Source of the DNA: Cytobacillus firmus DS1
GTDB taxonomy: Bacteria > Bacillota > Bacilli > Bacillales > Cytobacillaceae
Length of the DNA: 64,000 bases
Direction: 5' to 3'
NCBI RefSeq assembly: GCF_000565285.1
Contig: NZ_APVL01000003.1
Location: 248,001-312,000 of the forward strand
Position numbers and translations under genes: made by a program. The notes below the pieces were generated by a model. The model was given only the letters and a program-made list of their open reading frames with translations, made no database searches and was not told where the DNA came from. Positions 35,488 through 44,050 of the stretch are shown piece after piece; the stretch's first letter is position 1, and each line of letters begins with the position of its first letter.

Positions 35488-35709
35488 GTCTTCCTCCTGT
35501 TTGTAAAATTTCAACCTTATCTTATATATGTCTTCATTTTATTAAACTTATTTGGTTAAAATATCCATAATTTATACTATATTAAATTTTTTTGTGTTGA
35601 AAATAGACAGATTGAAAAAAATTTGGAGGACAGACCCGATTTTACAAATACAAATATGCTAATATTCTGTACAATTACCTTATATTAGAATTTGTGAGGC
35701 GATTTTCAA

Positions 35710-37113
35710 ATGCTTACTTTGCATCCGAATGTTCCGCATTACCGCCAAATCTATGAAAATATTAAAAATGATATTATAAATGGAAATTTACATGCAAATG
35801 TTAAGCTTCCTTCAATCCGTTCGCTGGCCGATCATTTGAATATCAGCACCACCCCAGTGGAGGCAGCTTATCAGCAATTGGCGGCGGAGGGGCTGATCGA
35901 AAGCAGAGCGCGTAAAGGCTTCTTTGTCAATGGACTGCCGCCTGATTACCTCCGCCTTGGAATAAGGAGCAGCAATGAGCATGAATCGAACTCTCTGTTT
36001 CCAGCCAGAGATACACCCGGTGGTTATCTATATGATTTCCACATCTCCGCAATAGAGAAAGAAGCTTTTCCTCTCAGCAGCTGGAAAAAGGTTACGGCTG
36101 AAGTCGTGTCAGATGACCGCCTGAACCTTAATTACGGAGAGCCACAGGGAGAATTGGGGCTTAGAATACAGCTTGTGCATTATTTGCGTAATTTCAGAGG
36201 TGTTCACTGCCGCCCTGAACAAATTATCATAGCCGGCGATCAGGCCTATCTCATGTTCCTCCTTTCCATGCTTCTTAAAGAAAAATACAGTGATTTAGCA
36301 ATAGAAAACCCGGGCTATCAGCTTATACCGGCTGTATTCAGAAAAAGCGGCTTTTCTATTTTACCTATGCCGCTTGATGAGGATGGCATCAACATTCATT
36401 CGCTTCTGAAGTGCGAATGCAAGCTTGCTGCTGTCACCCCCTCCCATCAATTCCCGACTGGAAAATTGATGTCACTCGAAAAACGGCAATCCCTGCTCAA
36501 TTGGGCACGGAATCGAAACGGCTATATTATCGAGGACGACTATGACGGTGAATTCCAATATGATAACAAACCGCTTCCTTCGCTTCAGGGCCTTTCAGAG
36601 AATACGAATGTCATCTACCTTGGGGGTTTTTCACAGATACTTGCTCCGGCTATAGGCATCCACTATATGGTGCTGCCATACGATTTGCTGGAGGACTATC
36701 ACCGCATAAGAATAGAGCTCATGCTCGAGCATCCTGCCTCGAGGCTGAGCCAGTTCACCCTTCAGTCATTCATGGAGCAGGGATATTTGGCAAAACATAT
36801 CCGGAGGGCGAGGAAGCTTTATAAAGAAAAGCACGAAAGACTTGTTGCCGCGCTGGAAACGCATCTAGGCGGAAAAATGTCCATTACCGGCAGAGGCGCT
36901 GGTTTCCATATCACCATTTCTGTGAATGATACACGCACATCAGGCGAACTGTGTCTATTGGCAAAAAATAAGGGCGTCCGTATCATCGATGCCAATGCTT
37001 TTTATGTCAAAGCTTCCGAACCGCTTCCCCCTTCCATCATGATCGGTTTTGCCGGCATCCTTCTTGATCAGATCGAACCAGGCATCAAAAAGCTGGCGGA
37101 AGCTTGGTCCTGA
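35710..37113 (+). CDS. MocR-type regulator (GntR HTH + aminotransferase-like domain) lacking the PLP lysine
   Basis: The protein has 467 residues. An N-terminal GntR winged helix (L-P-S-I-R-S-L-A-D-H-L-N-I-S) is joined to a fold-type I aminotransferase domain from about residue 110. The E-D-D-Y-D-G-E-F-Q-Y segment has the aspartate that contacts the PLP ring. The expected S-K-x-L-A-P is S-Q-I-L-A-P here (Gln 309), and the following R-x-G-Y is G-I-H-Y. PLP cannot be bound covalently in the normal way. It faces the DUF2306 operon, the likely target. Confidence 0.85.
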   Translation: MLTLHPNVPHYRQIYENIKNDIINGNLHANVKLPSIRSLADHLNISTTPVEAAYQQLAAEGLIESRARKGFFVNGLPPDYLRLGIRSSNEHESNSLFPARDTPGGYLYDFHISAIEKEAFPLSSWKKVTAEVVSDDRLNLNYGEPQGELGLRIQLVHYLRNFRGVHCRPEQIIIAGDQAYLMFLLSMLLKEKYSDLAIENPGYQLIPAVFRKSGFSILPMPLDEDGINIHSLLKCECKLAAVTPSHQFPTGKLMSLEKRQSLLNWARNRNGYIIEDDYDGEFQYDNKPLPSLQGLSENTNVIYLGGFSQILAPAIGIHYMVLPYDLLEDYHRIRIELMLEHPASRLSQFTLQSFMEQGYLAKHIRRARKLYKEKHERLVAALETHLGGKMSITGRGAGFHITISVNDTRTSGELCLLAKNKGVRIIDANAFYVKASEPLPPSIMIGFAGILLDQIEPGIKKLAEAWS

Positions 37114-37205
37114 TGCATTCTGTCCTATAAAAAAAGAGTAAACTGTCTATTTTATCGACGGAAGTCCGCAGGTATGATGGAAGAAAAAACATAAGGGGCA
37201 TGAAC

Positions 37206-37757
37206 ATGAAAAAGTACGAACGATTCTTGGAAGGCGACAAGGTGTACCTTAGACCTTACCACCCTGAAGATTTGGACTTCTTCTATAATGGGCTGTACAT
37301 TTTTGATACGAGGACGCTCACCGGGCTGAAGAAGGTTTATACGAAAGAGTTCATGGGGGAGTATTTTGCCAAAATCAGCAGTGATGACAGCAGAATTTTC
37401 CTTGTTATAGCTGACAAAGAAAATGATGAGCTGATAGGGGATGTGGAGATAAACGATATCGACTGGATGAACCGTTCAGCCAATATCCGCATCCAGATTT
37501 CAAATGGGAATTACCTTTCAAAAGGCTTTGGAACAGAGGCTATGAAGCTGCTGCTGGATTATGGTTTCGGTGTCTACAATCTTCACCGCTTCGATCTTGA
37601 AGTGTATTCATATAATCTGCGCGCCATTAAGGCATACGAAAAGCTGGGCTTTAAGCAGGAAGGAATAAAGCGGAAAAGCCACTATTATCACCATGAATTT
37701 CATGACACCATCATGATGGGGCTGCTGAAAGAAGAATTCCAGCCTTTAATGCACTGA
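37206..37757 (+). CDS. GNAT N-acetyltransferase, RimJ/RimL-like
   Basis: The product is 183 residues from the ATG at 37206, with AAGGGG seven bases before it; an ATG at 37200 is closer to that site. The N-terminus V-Y-L-R-P-Y-H-P-E-D and the acetyl-CoA motif S-K-G-F-G-T-E-A-M-K are standard. The C-terminus N-L-R-A-I-K-A-Y-E-K-L-G-F-K-Q-E-G fits the RimJ/L group, which modifies protein N-termini, spermidine or antibiotics. The substrate is unknown. Confidence 0.87.
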   Translation: MKKYERFLEGDKVYLRPYHPEDLDFFYNGLYIFDTRTLTGLKKVYTKEFMGEYFAKISSDDSRIFLVIADKENDELIGDVEINDIDWMNRSANIRIQISNGNYLSKGFGTEAMKLLLDYGFGVYNLHRFDLEVYSYNLRAIKAYEKLGFKQEGIKRKSHYYHHEFHDTIMMGLLKEEFQPLMH

Positions 37758-37768
37758 AAACTAAATAA

Positions 37769-37825
37769 AGGGGCCTGCCCACTGCACTTTAAAGCAGTAG
37801 TGAAGTTGGGGACAGGCACCTTTTT
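37769..37825. repeat. REP-like palindrome, copy 2
   Basis: GGGCCTGCCC pairs with GGGGACAGGCACC, around a CTTTAAAGCAGTAGTGAAG core. Five T residues follow, so this copy can double as the terminator of the GNAT gene. Confidence 0.8.
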
Positions 37826-37877
37826 AAGAGGTATTTTTTATCTAATCTAGAATACCTATAAAAAGGAGCAATTACTG

Positions 37878-38348
37878 ATGGGGGTTATGATGAATAAAGA
37901 AAATATTATAAAAGTGAAAAAGAGTTTAATTGATTGGTCAGCTTCCTTGAAGAACATCTCAACTGAATTATGGTTTGAACCTTTCAAAAAAGGATCATGG
38001 GGAACAGCAGATGTGATTTCGCATTTTATTTCATGGGACAAATTTATGATAGAAAATAGAATTAACTGCCTTCTGAGAAAAGAGGATTTCCCACAAATAA
38101 CTGTTGATGCCGAAGCTATTAATAAAGAAGCCTCTATTTATGCAAGATCAGGTATATCCAAAGAGGACCTTATTAGCGAATTTATTAATATAAGAACTGA
38201 ATTACTATCATTAATTGATAAAATCCCAGATGATCAATTTAGTAAACCTTGTCCAGGAAAGGAGCATATTACGTTGGGTGAATATTTTACCGGTATGGCA
38301 GAACATGATATAAAACATGTCGATCAAATTAATAAGCACTTAAATTAA
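37878..38348 (+). CDS. DinB/YfiT-like protein
   Basis: This is a 156-residue four-helix protein. A first histidine lies in D-V-I-S-H-F-I-S-W-D, and a C-terminal H-D-I-K-H-V-D-Q-I supplies two more, the usual DinB metal triad. DinB-like proteins are thiol-dependent transferases or of unknown role. AAGGAG lies nine bases before the ATG; an internal ATG four codons later is an alternative. Confidence 0.82.
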   Translation: MGVMMNKENIIKVKKSLIDWSASLKNISTELWFEPFKKGSWGTADVISHFISWDKFMIENRINCLLRKEDFPQITVDAEAINKEASIYARSGISKEDLISEFINIRTELLSLIDKIPDDQFSKPCPGKEHITLGEYFTGMAEHDIKHVDQINKHLN

Positions 38349-38349
38349 T

Positions 38350-38379
38350 GTCATTGTTTTTTCAATGACTTTTTATTTT
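38350..38379 (+). terminator. Terminator of the DinB gene
   Basis: The stem GTCATTG/CAATGAC is followed by TTTTTATTTT. Confidence 0.85.
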
Positions 38380-38483
38380 GTTTTAATGACGATGACTCTG
38401 CATTATAGGTATTTACAAAAAATATTATTTATTGGACAATTTTACCACAGTAATATGTAATTAAACTTTAGGAGGAGGATTAC

Positions 38484-38851
38484 TTGAAATTAGCTGCTGG
38501 CGTTATGCTTATTATTATGAGTATCGTTCATGTCATTTATGGGGAAAAATGCAGGTAAATCTATTAAAGAATCTGGGAGCAAGTAATATTCTAATAGGAT
38601 CTTTCAGAGCAATGTCTTTGCAGGGAGGTCTTCTTGTTTTTATAGTTGGTGCAGCAGAGATTCTGGTTTATGCCGGATTAATTGAATTAACCGGATTTGC
38701 GGCATACATCCCAATGGGCATATTGTGTATAAATGTAATATCGGTTTTTATTGTTGCTTTTCTTAAACATCCCGAACTAATTAAAGCCACAATACCTCAA
38801 TTCATATTTTTTTCGGCCATTATAATTATTCAATTTTTAAGTATCAATTAA
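38484..38851 (+). pseudogene. Small four-helix membrane protein gene broken by a one-base frameshift
   Basis: GGAGGAGG (38471-38478) precedes a TTG at 38484. The frame reads K-L-A-A-G-V-M-L-I-I-M and ends Y-G-E-K-C-R then TAA. One base back, the frame continues K-M-Q-V-N-L-L-K-N-L-G to 38851 and completes a protein of about 122 residues with four hydrophobic helices. The break is in GGGGAAAAAT, so a sequencing error, a real indel or ribosomal slippage are all possible. The family is not identified. Confidence 0.7.
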
Positions 38852-38860
38852 TATCCAAAA

Positions 38861-38914
38861 AAGGGCCTGACCGTCTGCCCTTTAAAGCGGTAGTATCGTT
38901 AGGGTCAGGCACCT
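38861..38914. repeat. REP-like palindrome, copy 3
   Basis: GGGCCTGACC and GGGTCAGGCACCT flank the core CCCTTTAAAGCGGTAGTAT. Confidence 0.85.
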
Positions 38915-38971
38915 ATATTATGTTGTGCAGATTCATGTATCCTTTACGCAGCATGCAAAGTGCATGCTGCT

Positions 38972-39418
38972 TCAGCCATATTTCTTCTGATGCTCTTTTT
39001 TCCGCTTAAGATAATCCTTATCCTCCCGCGCGAGCTTCCATTTTCCCATAAAGATGGACGCTGATTCTGCCTTCTCCGGATCATTCTGCCTTTCGTTGAT
39101 CTTGCCATTCTCATCATATTTTTTCCCGCCTTTGTAATTCGTATAGCGGCGGGCTCTTGTATATCCCATCTGCAGAAATTTCCTTGCCATGTCCATCCCG
39201 ACAAAATCTTCTTTCTCCTTATAATCGAGAAACATTTGATAGATCTTATCCGATGACTCCTCAGCAATTTCCGGAGTCTTAAATCGCCAATGCTTTAGAA
39301 TCTCGCTCTTATAAGGCTCTACCAGCAGCACACCCTGTTCTCCCCTGCCAACCCTATACAGCTCAGGATTCTTGCGAAAATCTATTGTGTCAAAATCCAA
39401 ATCGTAATCGAAGGCCAT
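38972..39418 (-). CDS. DUF4385 family protein
   Basis: I chose the ATG at 39418 because AAGGATG lies six bases upstream; the frame to 39451 lacks a site. The 148-residue protein has the family start F-D-Y-x-L-D-F-x-T-I-D-F-R-x-N-P-E-L-Y and the segment G-E-Q-G-V-L-L-V-E-P-Y-K. The C-terminus is Lys-rich. The family is found across bacteria and phages, and I know no function. Confidence 0.82.
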   Translation of the reverse strand: MAFDYDLDFDTIDFRKNPELYRVGRGEQGVLLVEPYKSEILKHWRFKTPEIAEESSDKIYQMFLDYKEKEDFVGMDMARKFLQMGYTRARRYTNYKGGKKYDENGKINERQNDPEKAESASIFMGKWKLAREDKDYLKRKKEHQKKYG

Positions 39419-39562
39419 ATCTGTCATCCTTTTTATTTTGGGTTTACCCATGACAGTCTTTTTGTATGCAAAGTAAAGTTATTTAGTGCTTTCGGGAAGC
39501 TAAGGGGTGGTGCTCGTGTTCATTGTACACATAAAAATGGGCTTCATTGGCGAAAAGTTCTA

Positions 39563-39600
39563 TTGACATGTAAGCTATTTAGTCATACTATATACTAGTA
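39563..39600 (+). promoter_or_regulatory. Promoter with overlapping dyad upstream of padR
   Basis: TTGACA (39563-39568) and TACTAT (39586-39591) are 17 bases apart. The dyad TACTA-N5-TAGTA (39586-39600) overlaps the -10 and suits autoregulation by PadR. The sequence following (AATAAGTAACACAG) recurs in related form upstream of the ABC genes at about 41305. Confidence 0.7.
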
Positions 39601-39651
39601 ATAAGTAACACAGAATACCTGTAACACTAAAAATAAATGGAGATGAAAAAT

Positions 39652-39996
39652 TTGGAAAACATCACAGAAATGCTGAAAGGGGTGCTTGAGGGTTGTGTGC
39701 TTGAGATCATCAGCCGCGGAGAAACTTATGGCTATGAAATCACCCAACAGCTGCGAGAACTTGGCTTCACTGATGTGGTTGAAGGAACAGTTTATACAAT
39801 TACCATGCGACTTGAGAAAAACAATCTGGTGAACATCGAGAAAAAACCATCCACTATGGGACCGCCGAGAAAATTTTACACACTTAACGCAGCAGGTCAA
39901 GAGCATCTTGAAATCTTTTGGAAAAAATGGGATTTCGTTTCGAGCAAAATTGACGAACTCAAAACGAAAATAAAATCAAAAGGAGAAGTAATATGA
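39652..39996 (+). CDS. PadR family transcriptional regulator
   Basis: I place the start at the TTG at 39652, nine bases after GGAG. The ATG at 39637 has no ribosome site. The winged helix has G-E-T-Y-G-Y-E-I-T-Q-Q-L and E-G-T-V-Y-T-I-T-M-R-L-E, and the wing K-K-P-S-T-M-G-P-P-R-K-F-Y is the classic PadR ending. The C-terminal helix is for dimerisation. It overlaps the first DUF1048 gene by 4 bases. In Firmicutes such PadR proteins control the linked drug ABC transporter. Confidence 0.9.
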   Translation: MENITEMLKGVLEGCVLEIISRGETYGYEITQQLRELGFTDVVEGTVYTITMRLEKNNLVNIEKKPSTMGPPRKFYTLNAAGQEHLEIFWKKWDFVSSKIDELKTKIKSKGEVI

Positions 39997-40328
39997 TGAG
40001 TATTTTTGAAAAAATCTTTGGCGATTTTAGCGAAAAGAAAGCATGGCGTGAAATGGAAAACCGTGCAAAATCCTTACCTGAAGACTACTGGAAAGCCTAC
40101 AAAGCGATGCAAAAATATCTCTGGAATACTGGCGGCGTGATGGATTGGCAAGAAACAAAATTCGTCTTTAATCACATCATCGACCTCCTTGAAGAAGCGG
40201 CAGCCGATGGCAAGCGCGTTAAAGAAGTTACTGGCAATGACGTAGCAGCCTTCTGTGATGATCTTGCCATTGATGCAAAATCATGGGTTGATAAGCAGCG
40301 GCAAAGGCTCAACGATGCGATTAAATAA
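39993..40328 (+). CDS. DUF1048 family protein, paralogue 1
   Basis: This 111-residue helical protein overlaps the PadR stop (ATGA). The family core is L-P-E-D-Y-W-K-A-Y near residue 30 and V-T-G-N-D-V-A-A-F-C-D-D-L-A near 80. DUF1048 proteins pair with PadR regulators in Firmicutes and their role is unknown. It is the first of three intact tandem copies. Confidence 0.88.
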   Translation: MMSIFEKIFGDFSEKKAWREMENRAKSLPEDYWKAYKAMQKYLWNTGGVMDWQETKFVFNHIIDLLEEAAADGKRVKEVTGNDVAAFCDDLAIDAKSWVDKQRQRLNDAIK

Positions 40329-40363
40329 TAGAACTTCACTTTAGTATCTTAAAGGAGACTACA

Positions 40364-40717
40364 ATGAACTTTTTAGAAAAAATAACCGGCAGCGATATGA
40401 CTAAAGCAATGAAAGATTTTGAAGCGCGGGCAAAAGTCTTGCCGGCTGAATATCAAACTGCCTGGCAAGAAATTAAAAATAATCTCTGGATTCATGGAGA
40501 TTTCACCGGCCGTAATCTGATGCCCATCCTTGACAGTACTCTTGAACTGCTTGAAGTTACATCAGCAGACGGCCAGAGCATCGAAGAAGTACTGGGAGAT
40601 GATATCAGCGGCTTCTGTGCAGCGCTTGTTGGTGACGAAGGCGCAAAATCCTATAGAGATAAATGGCGTGACCAGCTCAACAAGAACGTCGCAAGAAAAT
40701 TAGGAGGACTGAAATGA
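40364..40717 (+). CDS. DUF1048 family protein, paralogue 2
   Basis: The protein has 117 residues with AAAGGAG upstream. It keeps L-P-A-E-Y-Q-T-A-W and D-D-I-S-G-F-C-A-A-L, but is the most divergent of the three. It overlaps paralogue 3 by 4 bases (ATGA), indicating translational coupling. Confidence 0.88.
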   Translation: MNFLEKITGSDMTKAMKDFEARAKVLPAEYQTAWQEIKNNLWIHGDFTGRNLMPILDSTLELLEVTSADGQSIEEVLGDDISGFCAALVGDEGAKSYRDKWRDQLNKNVARKLGGLK

Positions 40718-41046
40718 GCATCAAAAAAATCATCGAAGGCAAAAAAGAATGGAGAGCCCATGTTTCACGTGTCAAAGCGCTTCCACAAGATTACCAAATT
40801 GTCTATAAAGAGATCCAAAAATATCTCTTCAAAGTCGGTCCTGTTGAGCTAAACAATGGTATCGGACTGCTTTCTGATATTCTCAGCTTCTTTGAAGAAG
40901 GGGCAGCAGCCGGGAAAGGTGTGCTTGAAGTGACAGGAACAGACGTTGCTGCTTTCTGTGATGCACTTATTGAAGATTCAAAAACTTATGCTGATCTCTA
41001 TCAAGAATCGGTCAATCAAAAAGTCGATAAGGCTATGAAAAAATAG
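40714..41046 (+). CDS. DUF1048 family protein, paralogue 3
   Basis: The protein has 110 residues with AGGAGG upstream within paralogue 2. The conserved blocks are L-P-Q-D-Y-Q-I-V-Y-K-E and V-T-G-T-D-V-A-A-F-C-D-A-L-I. A decayed further copy follows. Confidence 0.88.
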   Translation: MSIKKIIEGKKEWRAHVSRVKALPQDYQIVYKEIQKYLFKVGPVELNNGIGLLSDILSFFEEGAAAGKGVLEVTGTDVAAFCDALIEDSKTYADLYQESVNQKVDKAMKK

Positions 41047-41062
41047 AAGGAATTATTATCTC

Positions 41063-41251
41063 GTACCTTCCTCCATTAAACTGCTCGAGGGCATGAATAA
41101 ATTGAGTTGTTCGAAGCCGGTGCGGCAGAAGACAGACGGACTCTTTGTCAGCGAACTAGCAGCAAGTGCTAAAATTCATGTCGACAAGTATCGTGAAGTT
41201 TTGAATCAGGTCGATTTGGAAACAAGTAAATTCAATAGTCCGACTGGATAG
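41063..41251 (+). pseudogene. Decayed fourth DUF1048 copy (C-terminal part)
   Basis: One frame is open from 41063 to the TAG at 41251 and reads S-I-K-L-L-E-G, then F-V-S-E-L-A-A-S-A-K and V-D-K-Y-R-E-V-L-N-Q. It aligns with the last half of DUF1048 proteins, but has lost the start and the V-T-G-x-D-V core. No ribosome site is present. Confidence 0.6.
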
Positions 41252-41299
41252 CTGGTTACAAATCTGGATTGCCACCTTCACTATTCAGTTATATTTTTA

Positions 41300-41345
41300 C
41301 CCTGGTAGTAAGTAATACAGATTATCAGTCAGACTAAGTAGCCAG
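41300..41345 (+). promoter_or_regulatory. Possible PadR-controlled site upstream of the ABC genes
   Basis: GGTAGTAAGTAATACAG resembles TAGTAATAAGTAACACAG next to the padR promoter. This suggests a second operator and a separate promoter for the ABC pair. Confidence 0.4.
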
Positions 41346-41390
41346 CATTTTAGGCAATCAAGCTCCATCATTTATAAGGAGGAAAAAAGT

Positions 41391-42152
41391 ATGAGTAATG
41401 CAGCGATTTCTGTAAAAGGGTTGAAAAAATCCTTTAACGACAAGGAAGTCTTAAAGGGGATGAATTTTGAGGTGCGGCGTGGCGAAATTTTCGCATTGCT
41501 GGGCTCAAATGGAGCAGGCAAGACAACGACGGTCAACATCCTCTCGACGCTGATGAAGCCCGATGGCGGCGAAGCAGCTATTTGCGGCTTTGACTCCCAG
41601 CGTCAACCGGATCATGTTCGCCAGAGTATCAGCCTGACAGGACAATTTGCAGCTTTAGACGGCATGCTCACAGGAAGAGAAAATCTGATGATGATCGCCA
41701 AGCTTCGCGGAGTTTCCAATCCCGCTCAAGTCGCCGACAATCTGCTTGCAAAATTCAGCCTTACCGATGCGGCCAACCGCCGGGCGGACCAATATTCCGG
41801 CGGGATGAAGCGCCGGATTGACATTGCCATGAGTCTCATCGGGACGCCAGCCGTCATTTTTCTCGACGAACCGACGACAGGGCTTGACCCCGAAGCGCGG
41901 ATTGAAGTCTGGAATACCGTCAAGGAGCTTGCTGGCAGCGGCACGACCATCCTGCTGACGACCCAGTACCTGGAGGAAGCCGAACAACTGGCGGACCGTA
42001 TCGCCATCCTGCATGGCGGAAAAATCATCAAGACTGGTACCCTTTCCGAACTTAAAGAGATGTTCCCGCCAGCGAAAGTGGAGTATATCGAGAAGCAGCC
42101 GACCTTGGAGGAAATTTTCCTCGCGATCATCGGCAAAAAGGAGGAGAAATAA
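41391..42152 (+). CDS. ABC transporter ATP-binding protein, DrrA-like
   Basis: The protein has 253 residues, with AAGGAGG upstream of the ATG. Walker A is G-S-N-G-A-G-K-T-T, the signature is Y-S-G-G-M-K-R-R, and Walker B is V-I-F-L-D-E-P-T-T-G-L-D-P. The pair resembles daunorubicin-type multidrug exporters, which serve self-resistance or general drug efflux. The coding DNA is richer in GC at third positions than the genes on either side. The permease starts right after the stop. Confidence 0.92.
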   Translation: MSNAAISVKGLKKSFNDKEVLKGMNFEVRRGEIFALLGSNGAGKTTTVNILSTLMKPDGGEAAICGFDSQRQPDHVRQSISLTGQFAALDGMLTGRENLMMIAKLRGVSNPAQVADNLLAKFSLTDAANRRADQYSGGMKRRIDIAMSLIGTPAVIFLDEPTTGLDPEARIEVWNTVKELAGSGTTILLTTQYLEEAEQLADRIAILHGGKIIKTGTLSELKEMFPPAKVEYIEKQPTLEEIFLAIIGKKEEK

Positions 42153-42902
42153 ATGAAAAGCAAAACAGGGGTATTACTTGGACGCTTACTGCGCAACATC
42201 ATGCGCAGCCCGGATACGATTATCACGGTGGCGATTACGCCGATTATGATGATGCTGCTGTTTGTTTATGTATTTGGCGGCTCCATAGAAACGGGCACGG
42301 ACAACTACGTCAACTATTTATTGCCGGGAATCTTGCTGATGGCTATTGCATCCGGCGTCGCTTACACTACATTGCGGCTGTTTAACGATGTAAAGAGCGG
42401 GCTGATGGCTCGTTTCATTACCATGCCGATCAAGCGCTCGTCGGTATTGTGGGCTCACGTGTTGACTTCGCTTGTTTCCAATGCGCTTACTGTCGTGGTG
42501 GTTATCCTTGTTGCCCTCCTGATGGGCTTCCGTTCTGGCGCTGATATCCTGGATTGGCTTGCCGTAGCCGGGATACTCGGGCTGTTTACGCTGGCACTGA
42601 CATGGATTGCGGTCATTCCTGGATTGACTGCGAAATCTATGGAAGGGGCGACAGCCTACTCGTATCCGCTGATTTTCCTGCCGTTTATCAGTTCGGCCTT
42701 TGTCCCTACCGAAACCATGCCCAAAATGGTACGTGCGTTTGCCGAGAACCAGCCCGTGACTTCAATCGTGAATGCGATTCGCACCCTCTTGTATGAAGGG
42801 TCTGTTGGCAACGATATCTGGATCGCGCTTTCCTGGTGCATGGGCATCATGGTCATCGCTTTCTTCTTCGCCACTAAAGCATTTAAACGCCAGTTAGGGT
42901 AA
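42153..42902 (+). CDS. ABC-2 type permease, DrrB-like
   Basis: The protein has 249 residues and six membrane helices. AAAAGGAGG lies upstream, within the end of the ATPase gene. The conserved start P-D-T-I-I-T-V-A-I-T-P-I-M-M and the late F-I-S-S-A-F-V-P-T-E-T-M-P loop are typical of DrrB-type permeases. It forms the export channel with the preceding ATPase. No clear terminator follows. Confidence 0.9.
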   Translation: MKSKTGVLLGRLLRNIMRSPDTIITVAITPIMMMLLFVYVFGGSIETGTDNYVNYLLPGILLMAIASGVAYTTLRLFNDVKSGLMARFITMPIKRSSVLWAHVLTSLVSNALTVVVVILVALLMGFRSGADILDWLAVAGILGLFTLALTWIAVIPGLTAKSMEGATAYSYPLIFLPFISSAFVPTETMPKMVRAFAENQPVTSIVNAIRTLLYEGSVGNDIWIALSWCMGIMVIAFFFATKAFKRQLG

Positions 42903-43083
42903 GTACACCATTATGGGATTAGCCATATCGTCTTGGTGAGTAAAATGATCAGTAAGAGAAAAAAAGGATCTCTACAACTTCACCTGATTGAGGGGTGCCA
43001 TTTTCTATTGCATAGTATCTTTGTAATGTTCATTAAATTGATATACTATTTAAAAAAGAATAATACGAGGAGTTGAATAATGA

Positions 43084-43548
43084 ATGATTGATGCTAAGAC
43101 CATATTATTAGATCAACTTCTAGCTAATGCTAATGATCGTAGTTGGTATATATCATTCTATGAATCAGTTGATGGACTATCTGAAGCAGAAGCATTTTGG
43201 AAACCTGATGATTCAAGTCATAGTATTGCAGAAATTGTCCAACATCTAATTTTTTGGAATGAAACTTGGCAATTCCGGTACAAGGAAAATCAAGTTAATG
43301 CCGTTTCACGAACGACTAATAACGCTGATACTTTTCTTGTTAGAGATGAGGATACTTTCTTTCAATTAAAAGAAAAGTTGTTAAAAATACTACTTCAATG
43401 GCAAGAACTTATCGAGGAAGAGCAACTTTTAGCTGTTGTAAATGGATATCCTGTGAAGGCTAAATGGTGGGCAATAATATCTAATGCCGCAACTCATAAT
43501 GCATACCATATTGGACAACTAGCATATATTCGTAAAATGAAAAAATAG
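43084..43548 (+). CDS. DinB family protein
   Basis: This 154-residue four-helix protein has candidate metal ligands in E-I-V-Q-H-L-I-F-W and H-N-A-Y-H-I-G-Q-L, the DinB/YfiT triad. GAGGAG lies 11 bases before the ATG. The gene is AT-rich compared with the ABC genes before it. The function is unknown. Confidence 0.85.
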   Translation: MIDAKTILLDQLLANANDRSWYISFYESVDGLSEAEAFWKPDDSSHSIAEIVQHLIFWNETWQFRYKENQVNAVSRTTNNADTFLVRDEDTFFQLKEKLLKILLQWQELIEEEQLLAVVNGYPVKAKWWAIISNAATHNAYHIGQLAYIRKMKK

Positions 43549-43824
43549 AAATTTTTCTGTTAAGCCGTTGGAAGCACACAGGGGCATTTTTATTACGCAT
43601 TTTATGTCTACTATGCAACAAATATCTCGTTATGTAAGAGGTAAAGAAAGGCGAAAAATTCATTTCATATCTCTCGACTGTAGCTTCACTACGATTTTTG
43701 GGGAGCTATCTCCCCCATAGCTAAACTCTATTACAATTTGGTATATTTCCCTCTCTCCATGAACCAGTTATTACTCCTTCTAACAGCCCACCAGATAGAT
43801 TTTTGTATTGCCGTCTTAGAAATA
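43549..43824. other. Gene-free AT-rich stretch
   Basis: I see no intact gene or RNA here. Short frames on both strands lack ribosome sites and family resemblance. Confidence 0.5.
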
Positions 43825-43877
43825 AGGGCCAGACCCTCGGCCCTTTAAAGCGGTAGTATAGTTGGGGACAGGCACCT
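43825..43877. repeat. REP-like palindrome, copy 4
   Basis: AGGGCCAGACCC and GGGGACAGGCACCT flank CCCTTTAAAGCGGTAGTAT. After it, up to 44029, only a 24-codon frame (43898-43972) with a weak ribosome site is seen, and I do not call it a gene. Confidence 0.85.
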
Positions 43878-44029
43878 GTAATTACACGTAGAGGTAATGG
43901 CAGAAGCATATGAAAGAAATTATGAGACTTTAATAGACTCTTTTGCTTCCTGGCGAACCGTCTTGCAATAGTTCTAGCTGTCCCGATTCCTTTACGGTAA
44001 TCCGTACCTTATCTAAAAGTGAAGAAATT

Positions 44030-44049
44030 AAAAAGGGGTTATACTCCCC
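44030..44049 (-). terminator. Terminator of the orphan coiled-coil gene
   Basis: The minus-strand stem GGGG-agtataa-CCCC followed by TTTTTAA abuts the stop at 44051. Confidence 0.7.
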
Positions 44050-44050
44050 T

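Noticed and set aside
38484-38851. Programmed -1 frameshift as the preferred reading
   Set aside because: A slippery A-AAA is present, but there is no clear downstream stimulator and no known family using it, so an indel or error is more likely.
43898-43972. 24-codon ORF after REP copy 4
   Set aside because: Too short, with a weak ribosome site and no recognisable similarity.
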